From: Haloechinothrix halophila YIM 93223
GTDB taxonomy: Bacteria > Actinomycetota > Actinomycetes > Mycobacteriales > Pseudonocardiaceae
Assembly (NCBI RefSeq): GCF_000504245.1
Contig: NZ_KI632509.1
Location: 371,723 to 435,722 of the forward strand
Length of the DNA stretch: 64,000 nt
Direction: 5' to 3'
This document shows positions 1-7,472 of this stretch, one piece after another (position 1 is the first letter of the stretch; each line of letters begins with the position of its first letter). The notes below the pieces were generated by a model, which searched no databases, was not told the origin of the DNA, and worked only from the letters and a program-made list of their open reading frames with translations. The translations under genes and the position numbers were made by a program.

Positions 1-22
1 GGCGGGCCCCTCCGGACCCGCC
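1..22 (-). terminator. Probable terminator hairpin after the secreted repeat protein
   Basis: An inverted repeat of about 9 bp with one mismatch (GGCGGGCCC at 1-9, GGACCCGCC at 14-22, loop CTCC) lies about 22 bp beyond the stop codon of the minus-strand gene ending at 45. There is no visible U-tract, which is usual for high-GC actinobacteria. The structure touches the window edge, so its full extent cannot be seen. Confidence 0.4.
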
Positions 23-44
23 CCGCCCGTTGTACTACATGGTG

Positions 45-1625
45 TTAGCAGGGGTTTCCGCTGTAGTCGGCGATGGCTTCGCCGATGATCACGTCACCCG
101 TTGCCGGCTCGAGTTCGCCCGCGTCCAGATACAGCGCCCGGAAGGTCGCGACCTCGCCGTCCTCGGTCTGGGTCGTCTCAGTCCAATTGAGGTGCAGCGT
201 TGCCAGCGGCCCGAGCGGGATCTCGACGTGCTCGTTGTCCGGCGGGAGCGCCACCGGGTTGCCGTTGAGATTCAGCGTCGCGACGGTAGACCCACCGCTG
301 AGCACCGGCTGACCACCCTCGCACCGACCCGATGCGTGGGCATCCAGCACGGTGGCCTCGACGAAACCGGGGTCACCTTCGATCAAGACGTGGGCAACGC
401 CCGCGTTGGCGTCAGCGCCCTCGGAGTCGTCGGTCGTGGCGTAGGCGGCCTTCACTGAGCCGCTGCCGAAGTCCTGCTCCGAACCGCCTTGCAGCGGGCT
501 GCTGCCGTCGTCGGTCACGCAGGGATCTTGGTCAGCGTTAGCCACGAACGGCTCGAACGGGTCGCCGATGATTGGAGCCAGCGGGCTACCGTCGATGCGC
601 AGTGCGCTCGCGCGGCAGCTGAAGGCACCATCGCCGGTGCCGCCGTTGGACTCGTCGTCGTCACGCGGGTCGTACGAGTCCGGGTTGGTCGCGTCACCAT
701 CGGTGTGGCACTCCGGGTCATCGGCATCGACCTTGTTGTCGCCGTCGTTGTCAACGCCGTCCGAGCACTCCGGGTTCGGGGCCTCGCTGTCGTCCTCAGA
801 CGACTCGCAGCCCGGGTCGTCCGGGAAGTCGATCTTCTTGTCGCCGTCGTTGTCAACGCCGTCCGAGCACTCCGGGTCACCGGTGCCGCCGTTGGACTCG
901 TCGTCGTCACGCGGGTCGTACGAGTCCGGGTTGGTCGCGTCACCATCGGTGTGGCACTCCGGGTCGTCCTCGTCGACCTTCTTGTCACCGTCGTTGTCAA
1001 CGCCGTCCGAGCACTCCGGGTTCGGGGCCTCGCTGTCGTCCTCAGACGACTCGCAGCCCGGGTCGTCCGGGAAGTCGGTCTTCTTGTCGCCATCGTTGTC
1101 AACGCCGTCCGAGCACTCCGGCTGCTTCGGGTCATCGGACTCGTCGTTGTCCTCAGGAGAGTCGCAGCCCGGGTCCTCTGGGTGGTCGATCTTCTTGTCG
1201 CCGTCGTTGTCAACGCCGTCCGAGCACTCGGGATCGTCGCCACCGTTACCGCCACCGTTGCCGTCGCAGTCGAACCGCTCGGTCGTGGTGCCGGACTTGA
1301 CGAAGACATGCGTCTTCTCGTCGCCTGGCCCTTCGTCGATCTCGTAGTGCGGACTGTTGACATCCTCGTCCTTCACCACTCGCCCGTCCGCGTAGTGGAG
1401 CTCGACATACGAGATGTCCTTAGGCTTGCCGTCTGGCTTCTCGGCATCGGCTTCGAAGTCACGACACTCGTCACTGAACGAGCCGGTGATCACTGCTTCG
1501 CTGTTACTCGAACTCGAACCGGGCGGGTCAGCGAAGGCTATGGCACCGGACACGGCCAGCGCGAACGCTGAAAGAAACGCCAGTGCTGCGTAGCGTTTCT
1601 TCCTCATGTCAAACGGGGCTTTCAT
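45..1625 (-). CDS. Secreted Cys/Asp-rich repeat protein with choice-of-anchor-P-like C-terminal domain
   Basis: This is a 526-residue exported protein. An N-terminal MRKKR stretch followed by a hydrophobic segment ending near AFADPP looks like a signal peptide. Residues of about 135-330 hold five repeats that each begin ECSDGVDNDGD and continue with Asp-rich text and a second Cys. They alternate as A-A-B-A-B. Such Asp-rich repeats resemble calcium-binding thrombospondin-type-3-like repeats, which is an inference. The last ~190 residues resemble the actinobacterial 'choice-of-anchor P' domain (SGRCEGGQPVLSGGSTVATL is typical). The start is set by GGAGGG at 1631-1637, about six bases from the ATG. 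A 246-bp DNA duplication underlies part of the repeats. The ligand is unknown. Confidence 0.8.
   Translation of the reverse strand: MKAPFDMRKKRYAALAFLSAFALAVSGAIAFADPPGSSSSNSEAVITGSFSDECRDFEADAEKPDGKPKDISYVELHYADGRVVKDEDVNSPHYEIDEGPGDEKTHVFVKSGTTTERFDCDGNGGGNGGDDPECSDGVDNDGDKKIDHPEDPGCDSPEDNDESDDPKQPECSDGVDNDGDKKTDFPDDPGCESSEDDSEAPNPECSDGVDNDGDKKVDEDDPECHTDGDATNPDSYDPRDDDESNGGTGDPECSDGVDNDGDKKIDFPDDPGCESSEDDSEAPNPECSDGVDNDGDNKVDADDPECHTDGDATNPDSYDPRDDDESNGGTGDGAFSCRASALRIDGSPLAPIIGDPFEPFVANADQDPCVTDDGSSPLQGGSEQDFGSGSVKAAYATTDDSEGADANAGVAHVLIEGDPGFVEATVLDAHASGRCEGGQPVLSGGSTVATLNLNGNPVALPPDNEHVEIPLGPLATLHLNWTETTQTEDGEVATFRALYLDAGELEPATGDVIIGEAIADYSGNPC
636..1122. repeat. Tandem 246-bp in-frame duplication inside the repeat protein gene
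   Basis: The stretch beginning GGTGCCGCCGTTGGACTCG at 636 recurs almost unchanged at 882, an offset of 246 bp or 82 codons. One unit equals one A repeat (34 residues) plus one B repeat (48 residues). The two copies differ at only a few positions, for example the ATCGATCTTCT-type codons near 720 and 970, so the duplication appears recent or is kept uniform by recombination. Confidence 0.85.
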
Positions 1626-1974
1626 AGTTGTCCCTCCAGAGCTATCTGGTCTGTGGCCCCCCGACAGCCCCTATGACTGGCCACGTTGGTAGGTCGACAA
1701 CGCGCAGCGGGACGTTACGAGCTTTGGAGTACAAATTTCATTTCTTCTGCCTGCGATCAATGCGACGTCCATACCAGTAACGAAGCGTTAGCGGTTTAGC
1801 CTGTTCGTGCCACTGATCGGAATAGAGACTTTAAAGCAAACCACCGACCGTGATGTGGTGCCGCAGCGTCTTCGCCGGGCAAGCCAGCGTCCGGCACGCC
1901 GTGTGAGACCCAGCCGTCCGGAACAGTCAGCCGGTCGTCAGCGAAGCAGCCTGCGCGCTCGAACTTTGGTCCAG
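1626..1974. other. Intergenic region, no gene seen
   Basis: About 350 bp separate two minus-strand genes. The part from roughly 1720 to 1850 is visibly richer in A and T than its surroundings and probably contains the promoter of the repeat-protein gene. I could not pick a convincing -35/-10 pair. No open frame here has actinobacterial codon use. Confidence 0.4.
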
Positions 1975-2205
1975 TTAGGACACCGAATCAGTGGGCTTCC
2001 GCCACATCAGCGCCAAGACAGCAAGCAACACGATGGCCGAATGGACGCCGAAGCCAAGCAGGCCCATGCCCACCAGCTGCGTCGTCGTGAATCCGCTGGA
2101 TGACGAGTCGCCAGCCACGATGGCGAGCACCCCCACGAAAGCCCCCACGATCGACAAGGACATGATGCCCGCGACGTAGGGATTGTGGATCGGCTTCTCG
2201 TACAT
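1975..2205 (-). CDS. Small two-helix membrane protein, function unknown
   Basis: This 76-residue protein begins MYEKPIHNPYVAG and has two hydrophobic helices, at about residues 13-31 and 45-67, joined by a Gly/Ser/Thr-rich loop (GDSSSSGFTTTQ). It ends in a short basic then acidic tail (WRKPTDSVS). A strong GGAGGGG ribosome site lies 5-6 bases before the ATG, which supports a real gene despite the short length. I do not recognise a family. It may belong to the many small two-TM proteins of actinobacteria. It stands alone between the repeat protein and the STAS gene, with no operon partner. Confidence 0.65.
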   Translation of the reverse strand: MYEKPIHNPYVAGIMSLSIVGAFVGVLAIVAGDSSSSGFTTTQLVGMGLLGFGVHSAIVLLAVLALMWRKPTDSVS

Positions 2206-2304
2206 ACGCCCCTCCGCTACCCGCTCCCAGCCGCGACGGCGTAGCCGATCGCGCCACGCCAGCCTAGCGAGAACGCGGCGCCGTCGATGCCGTTATGTCG
2301 CAGT

Positions 2305-2694
2305 TCAGTCGGCGTCCAGCGCTTCCGCCACGGTGGCGTAGACCGCGATGGTCTCGGTGAGACCAGTCATCTCGATCGGCCGGAAGGTGTGCTGATCGCT
2401 CGCCACCACCCGGATGCGCGTGCCTTCTCGTGACGCCTGCTGCGCGGCGACCAGCAGCTTCAACCCGGCCGATGCGAGGAAGGTAACCCCGGACAAGTCC
2501 ACCACCAGCACCGGCGGCCGCTCCCGCAAGAGCGGCGTCATCGCCTCCTCGACGCGTGGCGCCGTCAGCAAGTCAATCTCGCCGGTAACCTGCAGAATCA
2601 CCACGCCATCATGACGTCGCACATCCACAGTCACGTGTGAACCGGACAGCCCATCGGTGTGGGGATAACTACTAACCACGGCACTCGCCTCCAT
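2305..2694 (-). CDS. STAS-domain anti-sigma factor antagonist
   Basis: The 129-residue product is a single STAS domain of the RsbV/SpoIIAA type. These proteins bind anti-sigma kinases and are switched by Ser phosphorylation. Visible hallmarks are the first strand (VVILQVTGEIDLLTA, about residues 31-45) and the conserved loop DLSGVTFLASAGL, in which the Ser of SAG, near residue 75, is the expected phosphorylation site. The frame is open to 2844, but the extra 50 residues are Arg/Cys-rich and look untranslated, so the ATG at 2694 is preferred. No anti-sigma kinase or sigma factor is adjacent. The GAF-ANTAR regulator upstream may share its stress-response role. Confidence 0.8.
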   Translation of the reverse strand: MEASAVVSSYPHTDGLSGSHVTVDVRRHDGVVILQVTGEIDLLTAPRVEEAMTPLLRERPPVLVVDLSGVTFLASAGLKLLVAAQQASREGTRIRVVASDQHTFRPIEMTGLTETIAVYATVAEALDAD

Positions 2695-2886
2695 CCCGTC
2701 GTGGCGTGGCGGTGCACTTCGGCCAGTACATCGACAGCTCAGCAAACGATCACAAGAGCGCACCTGCCCGCGACGTTTCGTGTCTCGGACCGGCGGCACT
2801 TGGGCTGAACCGCGCACCCGATCATAAGCGACAAGGGTGCTCATCGGTCAACTAGCAGCCCCATCGATCGTGTGGCGGATGGATGG

Positions 2887-3630
2887 TCATGACTCACGCA
2901 GGGAGACCAGGAGCTGGCGACTGAGGTCCCGCAGCTTGACGTTGGAGTCTTGCGACAGCTTGACCAGCCGTGCGAAGGCCTCATCAGCGGAGATCTTGTT
3001 GAGCGCCATCAAGACCCCCTTAGCCTGTTCGATCTCCGCCCGGGACGTCAGCGCCTCGTCCAGCTGATCGATAACCTCGCGGGCTCGCCGCAACCGATGC
3101 CAGGTACTGATGGTCGCCGATGCGGCCAGGGTGAGAATCCGCAATAGAGCGGTGTCGAGCGGATCGAACGCCCCGTCCGTCCACCCGTAGACGTCCAACG
3201 CGCCCACGAGTTCGCTGTCGCCTTCCGCATCGATCAACAGCGGCGCGGACAGATAGGAGCGCACGCCGAGTCGTTCCGCGGCGCCGACGAATTCGGGCCA
3301 CCGTTCACGCGCCTCCCGCACCAGAGCGCGGACTGGTTGCTTCGTTCGAGCGGCCTCAAGGCACGGGCCGTCACCAGCCGCGTACTGCGCCTCGTCGATC
3401 TGGACCACCCGCAGGTCGGTAGCGGCCGCGGTGCGCGGCTCATCGCCGTCCAGCGTCGTCACGCTCACCGCGTCCGCGCCGTCGATCGTGTCCCGCGCGG
3501 ACTCCGCGAACTGCTGTAGAACCGCGTCCAACGACTCCCGGACGTCATGGATCCCGCGCAGCCGTTCCAGCGCACCGGCGACAGCGTCGAACCGGTCAGA
3601 CTCCGTGTGGCCCACATTCTCGGAGGACAT
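2887..3630 (-). CDS. GAF and ANTAR domain regulator
   Basis: The 247-residue protein has an N-terminal GAF sensor domain (about residues 20-175) and a C-terminal ANTAR domain (about 185-245). ANTAR domains bind paired hairpins in nascent RNA and prevent transcription termination. The ANTAR region is recognisable from SRAEIEQAKGVLMALNKIS followed by the DEAFARLVKLSQDSN segment. The GAF part contains GDGPCLEA and YLSAPL, typical of actinobacterial GAF-ANTAR proteins. No histidine kinase is adjacent. The gene is read on the same strand as the STAS gene 190 bp downstream, so they could be co-transcribed. The signal sensed and the RNA targets are not evident. Confidence 0.88.
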   Translation of the reverse strand: MSSENVGHTESDRFDAVAGALERLRGIHDVRESLDAVLQQFAESARDTIDGADAVSVTTLDGDEPRTAAATDLRVVQIDEAQYAAGDGPCLEAARTKQPVRALVREARERWPEFVGAAERLGVRSYLSAPLLIDAEGDSELVGALDVYGWTDGAFDPLDTALLRILTLAASATISTWHRLRRAREVIDQLDEALTSRAEIEQAKGVLMALNKISADEAFARLVKLSQDSNVKLRDLSRQLLVSLRES

Positions 3631-3979
3631 GCGGATGGAGTACCCCGTGCCCGCCTGCGAAAACGAGGTTCACGTGCAGCGGCAGGCCCGATGACCCCCG
3701 CATCCGGCAGGTGCCAAGGATTGCGAGAGCCACCGGGTCCCTCCCCGTGGGAGTCCACCCTGCTCCGGCCCCACAGCAGAAGTCGCCGCAGTAGCGCCAG
3801 AGGTTACGCCTCCATCGAATCTCCAAGAACTGGCCAGACCATCCCGCAAAGGCTCCAGGCAGACGGGCCAGCCACGACCCTCCTCTGGCGTCGTGGATCA
3901 ATGACTTCTTAAGGTTCGGATCCTCGCTGCGGTCGCCGCCGTGCCAGCCGATGCTGGCAATGCTGCCTGGTCACAAGAG
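3631..3979. other. Intergenic region between GAF-ANTAR gene and tRNA-Ser
   Basis: About 350 bp with no convincing gene on either strand. Short open frames here lack the G/C-ending codon bias of the neighbouring genes. The region should contain the promoter of the GAF-ANTAR gene and the 3' flank of the tRNA. Confidence 0.4.
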
Positions 3980-4064
3980 CGGAGGCGGAGGGATTTGAAC
4001 CCCCGGTCCCTTGCGGGACGCTCGCTTTCAAGGCGAGTGCATTCGGCCGCTCTGCCACGCCTCC
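3980..4064 (-). tRNA. tRNA-Ser (anticodon UGA)
   Basis: Read on the minus strand, a perfect 7-bp acceptor stem GGAGGCG/CGCCTCC encloses a D arm, an anticodon arm CTCGC-CTTGAAA-GCGAG (anticodon TGA), a long variable arm (GCGTCCCGCAAGGGAC) and a T arm GGGGG-TTCAAAT-CCCTC. The long class-II variable arm and the UGA anticodon identify tRNA-Ser. The discriminator base is G at 3980. CCA is not encoded. No phage integrase or attachment-site duplication was seen beside it. Confidence 0.95.
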
Positions 4065-4645
4065 CTGCTGACGTCGAGCCTAGCTGGTCGCCTGAGCGCT
4101 GGAGCCGCCTGGTCGGTCCCTTGCCAGTTGCCGACGACAGCCAGGGCCAACGACGCAGCACGGCCGAGGCAGCGAAAGCGCAGAAGAACCCGCCAAGACA
4201 CTCATAAACACGCCTAGTTCCCAGGAGGAGTGAACGTGCTTGTCAGTGCGGACTTAAGCGCGCATGCTGGAGGGTGAACGGATGGCTCAGCCCGTGCGAT
4301 GGTGTGCGCCGTTCCGGGGCGCCAGCGGGCTGGTCTTCCCGGGAAAGGCCAGGTGATGCAGTGTCAGGTAATCATCCGCGATTGACTGCCAGCTGTGTAC
4401 CCGCGCCTGGTACGGGCTAAACGGACCAGACGGGATCGTGAGCAGTTGTTGCGCGGGCGTCCTTTCCGTGCGCCCATCCTCGCGCACTTCGGCGGTGGTC
4501 CGGCACTACCTCGGTACGGTCTCTGCACCCATGCCGGCAGTGCCAGCCGTCGGCCCGCCAGCAGTCGATCGCCATAACAACTCGTCAGAACCTGAGTGCG
4601 GCTTCCGACCAGACAGCGCGGAGCCGCACTCAGTTATGTGCACCG

Positions 4646-4674
4646 TTATCCACAATGGTGCGAAGTTATCCACA
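4646..4674 (+). promoter_or_regulatory. Two perfect DnaA-box sequences, direct repeat
   Basis: TTATCCACA occurs at 4646-4654 and again at 4666-4674, 20 bp apart and in the same orientation. A degenerate copy (TTATGTGCA) lies just before them near 4634. The 9-mer equals the classical DnaA-box consensus. No dnaA or dnaN lies nearby, so this is not the usual actinobacterial oriC context. DnaA binding is inferred from sequence only. Confidence 0.45.
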
Positions 4675-4699
4675 AGCTAGCTACACCGCAGACAGCACA

Positions 4700-4734
4700 G
4701 TGGGGGTGAGGGCGGATGCCGCCCTCACCCCCAC
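4700..4734 (-). terminator. Terminator hairpin of the M28 peptidase gene
   Basis: A perfect 16-bp stem (GTGGGGGTGAGGGCGG at 4700-4715 and its complement at 4719-4734) closes a 3-nt loop. It begins 10 bp past the stop codon of the minus-strand peptidase gene. The position and strength indicate a transcription terminator, without a U-tract. Confidence 0.8.
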
Positions 4735-4744
4735 GTGCGCATGA

Positions 4745-6298
4745 CTACCGCGAGTCGCGATTACACGCGTCGTGGTCGGTGTCGTGACCGTGCTGGTTGG
4801 TGTGCGTGTGCGAGATCTGCACCCGCTCGTTGGAGCGCTGCTGCGCGACCATCTTCTTGGACTTCTTCTTGCCGGGCTCGACGTTGTTGACGTCCTCAGT
4901 GCTCAGCGCGTACGTGCCGATCGTGGCCGCCATCGCGTCGGCGTTGACGTCCAGGGCTTCGTAGTTGACGTTGCCAAGGTTGTCGCACGCCTGGTGGTAG
5001 CACTTGTCGTACGCGACGCCTGCTTCGCCGTCCCACTTCTCCGCCTGCGCCTCGGTCATGATGACCTCGGCACCAGTGAACAGACCGCCAGCCGGGATGC
5101 CGACCTCGATGAACGGACCGTAGTCGGAGCGGCCGGTGAAGTCCGTGCCCTCCGTCGGGGTGCCGTTGTCCTCGATGTACGAGGCGAATTGCTCCTCGAT
5201 CGCGGCCGAGCCGTACGGGCCGGGACCAGCGCCGATGCCGTCGGAGTCGTCACCGTCGTAGACGAAGTAGCCCGCGTTCGGCGACGCGATCATGTCGAAG
5301 TTCAGGTACATCGAGATGTCGAGCTGCTGCTCGAACGACAGCTGGTCGACGTAGTACGTCGACCCGACGAGACCCAGCTCCTCGGCGCCCCACCAGGCGA
5401 ACCGCACCGCGTTCTCCACCTTCGGCTTACCGCCGAGCGCGAGCGCGGTCTGCAACAGCGCCGCCGAGCCGCTGCCGTTGTCCTGGATGCCCGCACCAGC
5501 GGCAACGCTGTCCAGGTGCGCACCGGCCATAACGACGTTGTCCTTGCGGCCGGTCTTGGTCTCGGCGACCACGTTGTACGTGGTGCGGTCCTCGGTGATG
5601 CCCTGGATGTTGAAGGTAGCGTCCTGGCCAGCCATCGAGACCAGTTCCTCACCCTGCGCCTGCGTCAGCCCCGCCGTGGGGATCTGCCCCGGCGCGCCGA
5701 GCGTGCCGTTCACCGGACCGGACGAGTGGTTGTAGATCACCGCGCCGACCGCACCGGCCTCACCGGCGAACTTCTGCTTGTCGAAGAACGTGCAGGCGCC
5801 GCGCTTGATCAGCGCGATCTTGCCGTCGACGTCGACGCCGTCGTAGTCACTCGCCTCGCAACCCGGCGTGTCATCGACAGGAACCTCGGCGAGCGGCGCG
5901 GTGACGCCACCCTCCTGAGTGGACGGGCTGTAGCTCATCCTGATGACGTCGTAGTCGTTCCCGCCACTGGTCAGGCTCTCGGCGATCGTCTCGTCGTAGA
6001 TGAATGGGAACTCCTGGCGAGTGACCTTGAAGCCTTCCTCGTCCAGCTTCCGCGCGATGTACTCGGCCGAACGGTTGTAGCCTTCCGTGCTCGCGGCGCG
6101 GTTGCCGCCGGTCTGATCAGCGAAGCGCTGGAACGCGATCAGATGGCGGTTGATCTTGTCAGCGTTCACCGCCTTCGCCAGATCCTGTGGCAAAGACTCC
6201 TTCGGTTTCGCGACCGCGCTCGATCCCATGGTGAGGACAAGGGCGGCGCTCGCACCGACCGCGATGGCAGCGGCGAGCCGGTTCCTAGTTCGTGACAT
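4745..6298 (-). CDS. Secreted M28-family zinc aminopeptidase with PA domain
   Basis: The 517-residue exported metallopeptidase should remove N-terminal residues from peptides outside the cell. A signal peptide spans residues 1-30 (ends SSAVAKP). A protease-associated (PA) domain lies at about 130-225. The M28 domain follows with all expected zinc and catalytic residues: H261 and D263 (GAHLDS), D273 (QDNGSG), E306-E307 (WWGAEELG), D335 (NFDMI) and H435 (CYHQACDN). This resembles the Streptomyces aminopeptidase S family. The C-terminus is Lys-rich and then His-rich (SHTHTNQHGHDTDHD), which could bind metal. The ATG at 6298 is preferred because GGGGAG lies about nine bases upstream and the signal peptide starts there. 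Confidence 0.92.
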   Translation of the reverse strand: MSRTRNRLAAAIAVGASAALVLTMGSSAVAKPKESLPQDLAKAVNADKINRHLIAFQRFADQTGGNRAASTEGYNRSAEYIARKLDEEGFKVTRQEFPFIYDETIAESLTSGGNDYDVIRMSYSPSTQEGGVTAPLAEVPVDDTPGCEASDYDGVDVDGKIALIKRGACTFFDKQKFAGEAGAVGAVIYNHSSGPVNGTLGAPGQIPTAGLTQAQGEELVSMAGQDATFNIQGITEDRTTYNVVAETKTGRKDNVVMAGAHLDSVAAGAGIQDNGSGSAALLQTALALGGKPKVENAVRFAWWGAEELGLVGSTYYVDQLSFEQQLDISMYLNFDMIASPNAGYFVYDGDDSDGIGAGPGPYGSAAIEEQFASYIEDNGTPTEGTDFTGRSDYGPFIEVGIPAGGLFTGAEVIMTEAQAEKWDGEAGVAYDKCYHQACDNLGNVNYEALDVNADAMAATIGTYALSTEDVNNVEPGKKKSKKMVAQQRSNERVQISHTHTNQHGHDTDHDACNRDSR

Positions 6299-6497
6299 GA
6301 AAGGAACTCCCCTGATAACTGGATGCGTGGCAGGTGCGAGGCGCCACCCCGAACGGACACCTCGCACCTGGTAGCCGATCACATTGCATGCGCATGCTCG
6401 AATAGGTCAACCGTTCTTTCGTCGGTTGTCTCCGCTTAGCGACACTCCCCATGATTGCCCGAAGCCGCGCGAAACCGGCGATGACACACTGAGGGGC

Positions 6498-7472
6498 ATG
6501 CACGCGATCACGATCAGCGAGCCCGGTGGGCCCGAGGTACTGCAGTGGACTGAAGTCCCGGACCCCGCCGCGGGGCCCGGCGAGGTACTCATCGACGTCG
6601 CCGCGTCGGCGGTGAACCGCGCCGACCTGCTGCAACGGCAAGGCCTCTACCCGCCCCCTCCCGGCGCGAGTGAGTATCCGGGGCTTGAGTGCTCCGGCAC
6701 GATCATCGAGGTCGGCGAGGGTGTCGAGGACTGGCAGGAGGGCGACGAGGTATGCGCCCTACTGGCGGGCGGCGGCTACGCGGAGAAGGTCGCGGTGCCC
6801 GCTGGTCAGCTACTACCGGTGCCGGGCGAGGTTGAGCTGATCGCCGCGGCTGGCCTGCCCGAAGTGGCGTGCACGGTGTGGTCCAACGTCGTCATCGCCG
6901 CCGATCTCGCCGAGGACGAGCTGCTGCTGGTGCACGGCGGCGCGGGCGGCGTCGGCACGCACGCGATCCAGGTCGCCAAGGCACTCGGCGCGCGGGTCGC
7001 GGTCACGGCTGGCGATGACGACCGGCTGGAGCGGTGCCGCCAACTCGGTGCCGACGTCACGATCAACTACCGCACCGAGGACTTCGTCGAGCGCGTCAAG
7101 GAACACGGCGGGGCTGACGTGATCCTCGATGTCATGGGCGCCAAGTACCTGGAACGCAACGTCAACGCGCTCACCACCGGCGGCAGGCTGGTGGTCATCG
7201 GCATGCAGGGCGGCCGCAAGGCGGAGCTGGACATCGCGAAGCTGCTGGTCAAGCGGGCCAGCGTGATGGCGACCAGCCTGCGGGCGCGGCCGGTCGAGGA
7301 GAAGGCGGCGATCGTCGCCGACGTCCGCGCCAGGCTGTGGCCGCTGGTCGAGCAGGGTTCGGTCGCCCCGGTCGTCGACGAGGTCATCCCGATGTCGAAC
7401 GCGGCGGAGGCGCACCGGGCGCTCGATGCGGGTGGCATCTTCGGCAAGATCTTGCTCGCCGCGCACAGCTGA
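6498..7472 (+). CDS. NAD(P)H-dependent quinone oxidoreductase, zinc-independent MDR family
   Basis: The 324-residue protein belongs to the quinone-oxidoreductase branch of medium-chain dehydrogenases, which reduce quinones or enones with NADPH and need no zinc. It has the N-terminal GroES-like fold (AVNRADLLQRQGLYPPPPGA is typical of the PIG3/TP53I3-like group). The nucleotide-binding Rossmann motif VHGGAGGVGTHAIQVAKALG is near residues 145-165. The true start is taken as the ATG at 6498; the longer frame upstream has no family similarity. The GAGGGG before this ATG is closer than usual. Its neighbours match the Rv3777-Rv3778c-Rv3780 order of M. tuberculosis, where this gene corresponds to Rv3777. 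Confidence 0.88.
   Translation: MHAITISEPGGPEVLQWTEVPDPAAGPGEVLIDVAASAVNRADLLQRQGLYPPPPGASEYPGLECSGTIIEVGEGVEDWQEGDEVCALLAGGGYAEKVAVPAGQLLPVPGEVELIAAAGLPEVACTVWSNVVIAADLAEDELLLVHGGAGGVGTHAIQVAKALGARVAVTAGDDDRLERCRQLGADVTINYRTEDFVERVKEHGGADVILDVMGAKYLERNVNALTTGGRLVVIGMQGGRKAELDIAKLLVKRASVMATSLRARPVEEKAAIVADVRARLWPLVEQGSVAPVVDEVIPMSNAAEAHRALDAGGIFGKILLAAHS

Larger units (their letters stand above)
4065..4744. other. 680-bp gene-free region with DnaA boxes and a terminator
   Basis: No open frame in this stretch looks coding. It is less GC-rich than its surroundings. It holds two perfect TTATCCACA boxes (4646-4674) and the terminator hairpin of the M28 peptidase gene (4700-4734), both listed separately. 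The remainder between the tRNA 5' end and about 4640 shows nothing recognisable. Confidence 0.5.

Noticed and set aside
489-1571. Long plus-strand frames (360 and 259 residues) opposite the secreted repeat protein
   Set aside because: They are reverse-complement shadows of the Asp/Cys repeats, rich in VAVVVNAVRAL or SSSS repeats. The minus-strand frame has the signal peptide and the ribosome site.
4065-4744. Chromosomal origin at the two DnaA boxes
   Set aside because: Only two perfect boxes and no dnaA, dnaN or rnpA neighbours; a true actinobacterial oriC has many boxes between dnaA and dnaN.
3980-4744. Integrated phage or island at the tRNA-Ser gene
   Set aside because: No integrase, excisionase or duplicated tRNA 3' end was seen in the flanks.
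4772-6295. 507-residue plus-strand frame opposite the M28 peptidase gene
   Set aside because: It is Arg/Val/Asp-rich with no domain, and lies wholly within a gene whose minus-strand frame has every zinc ligand.
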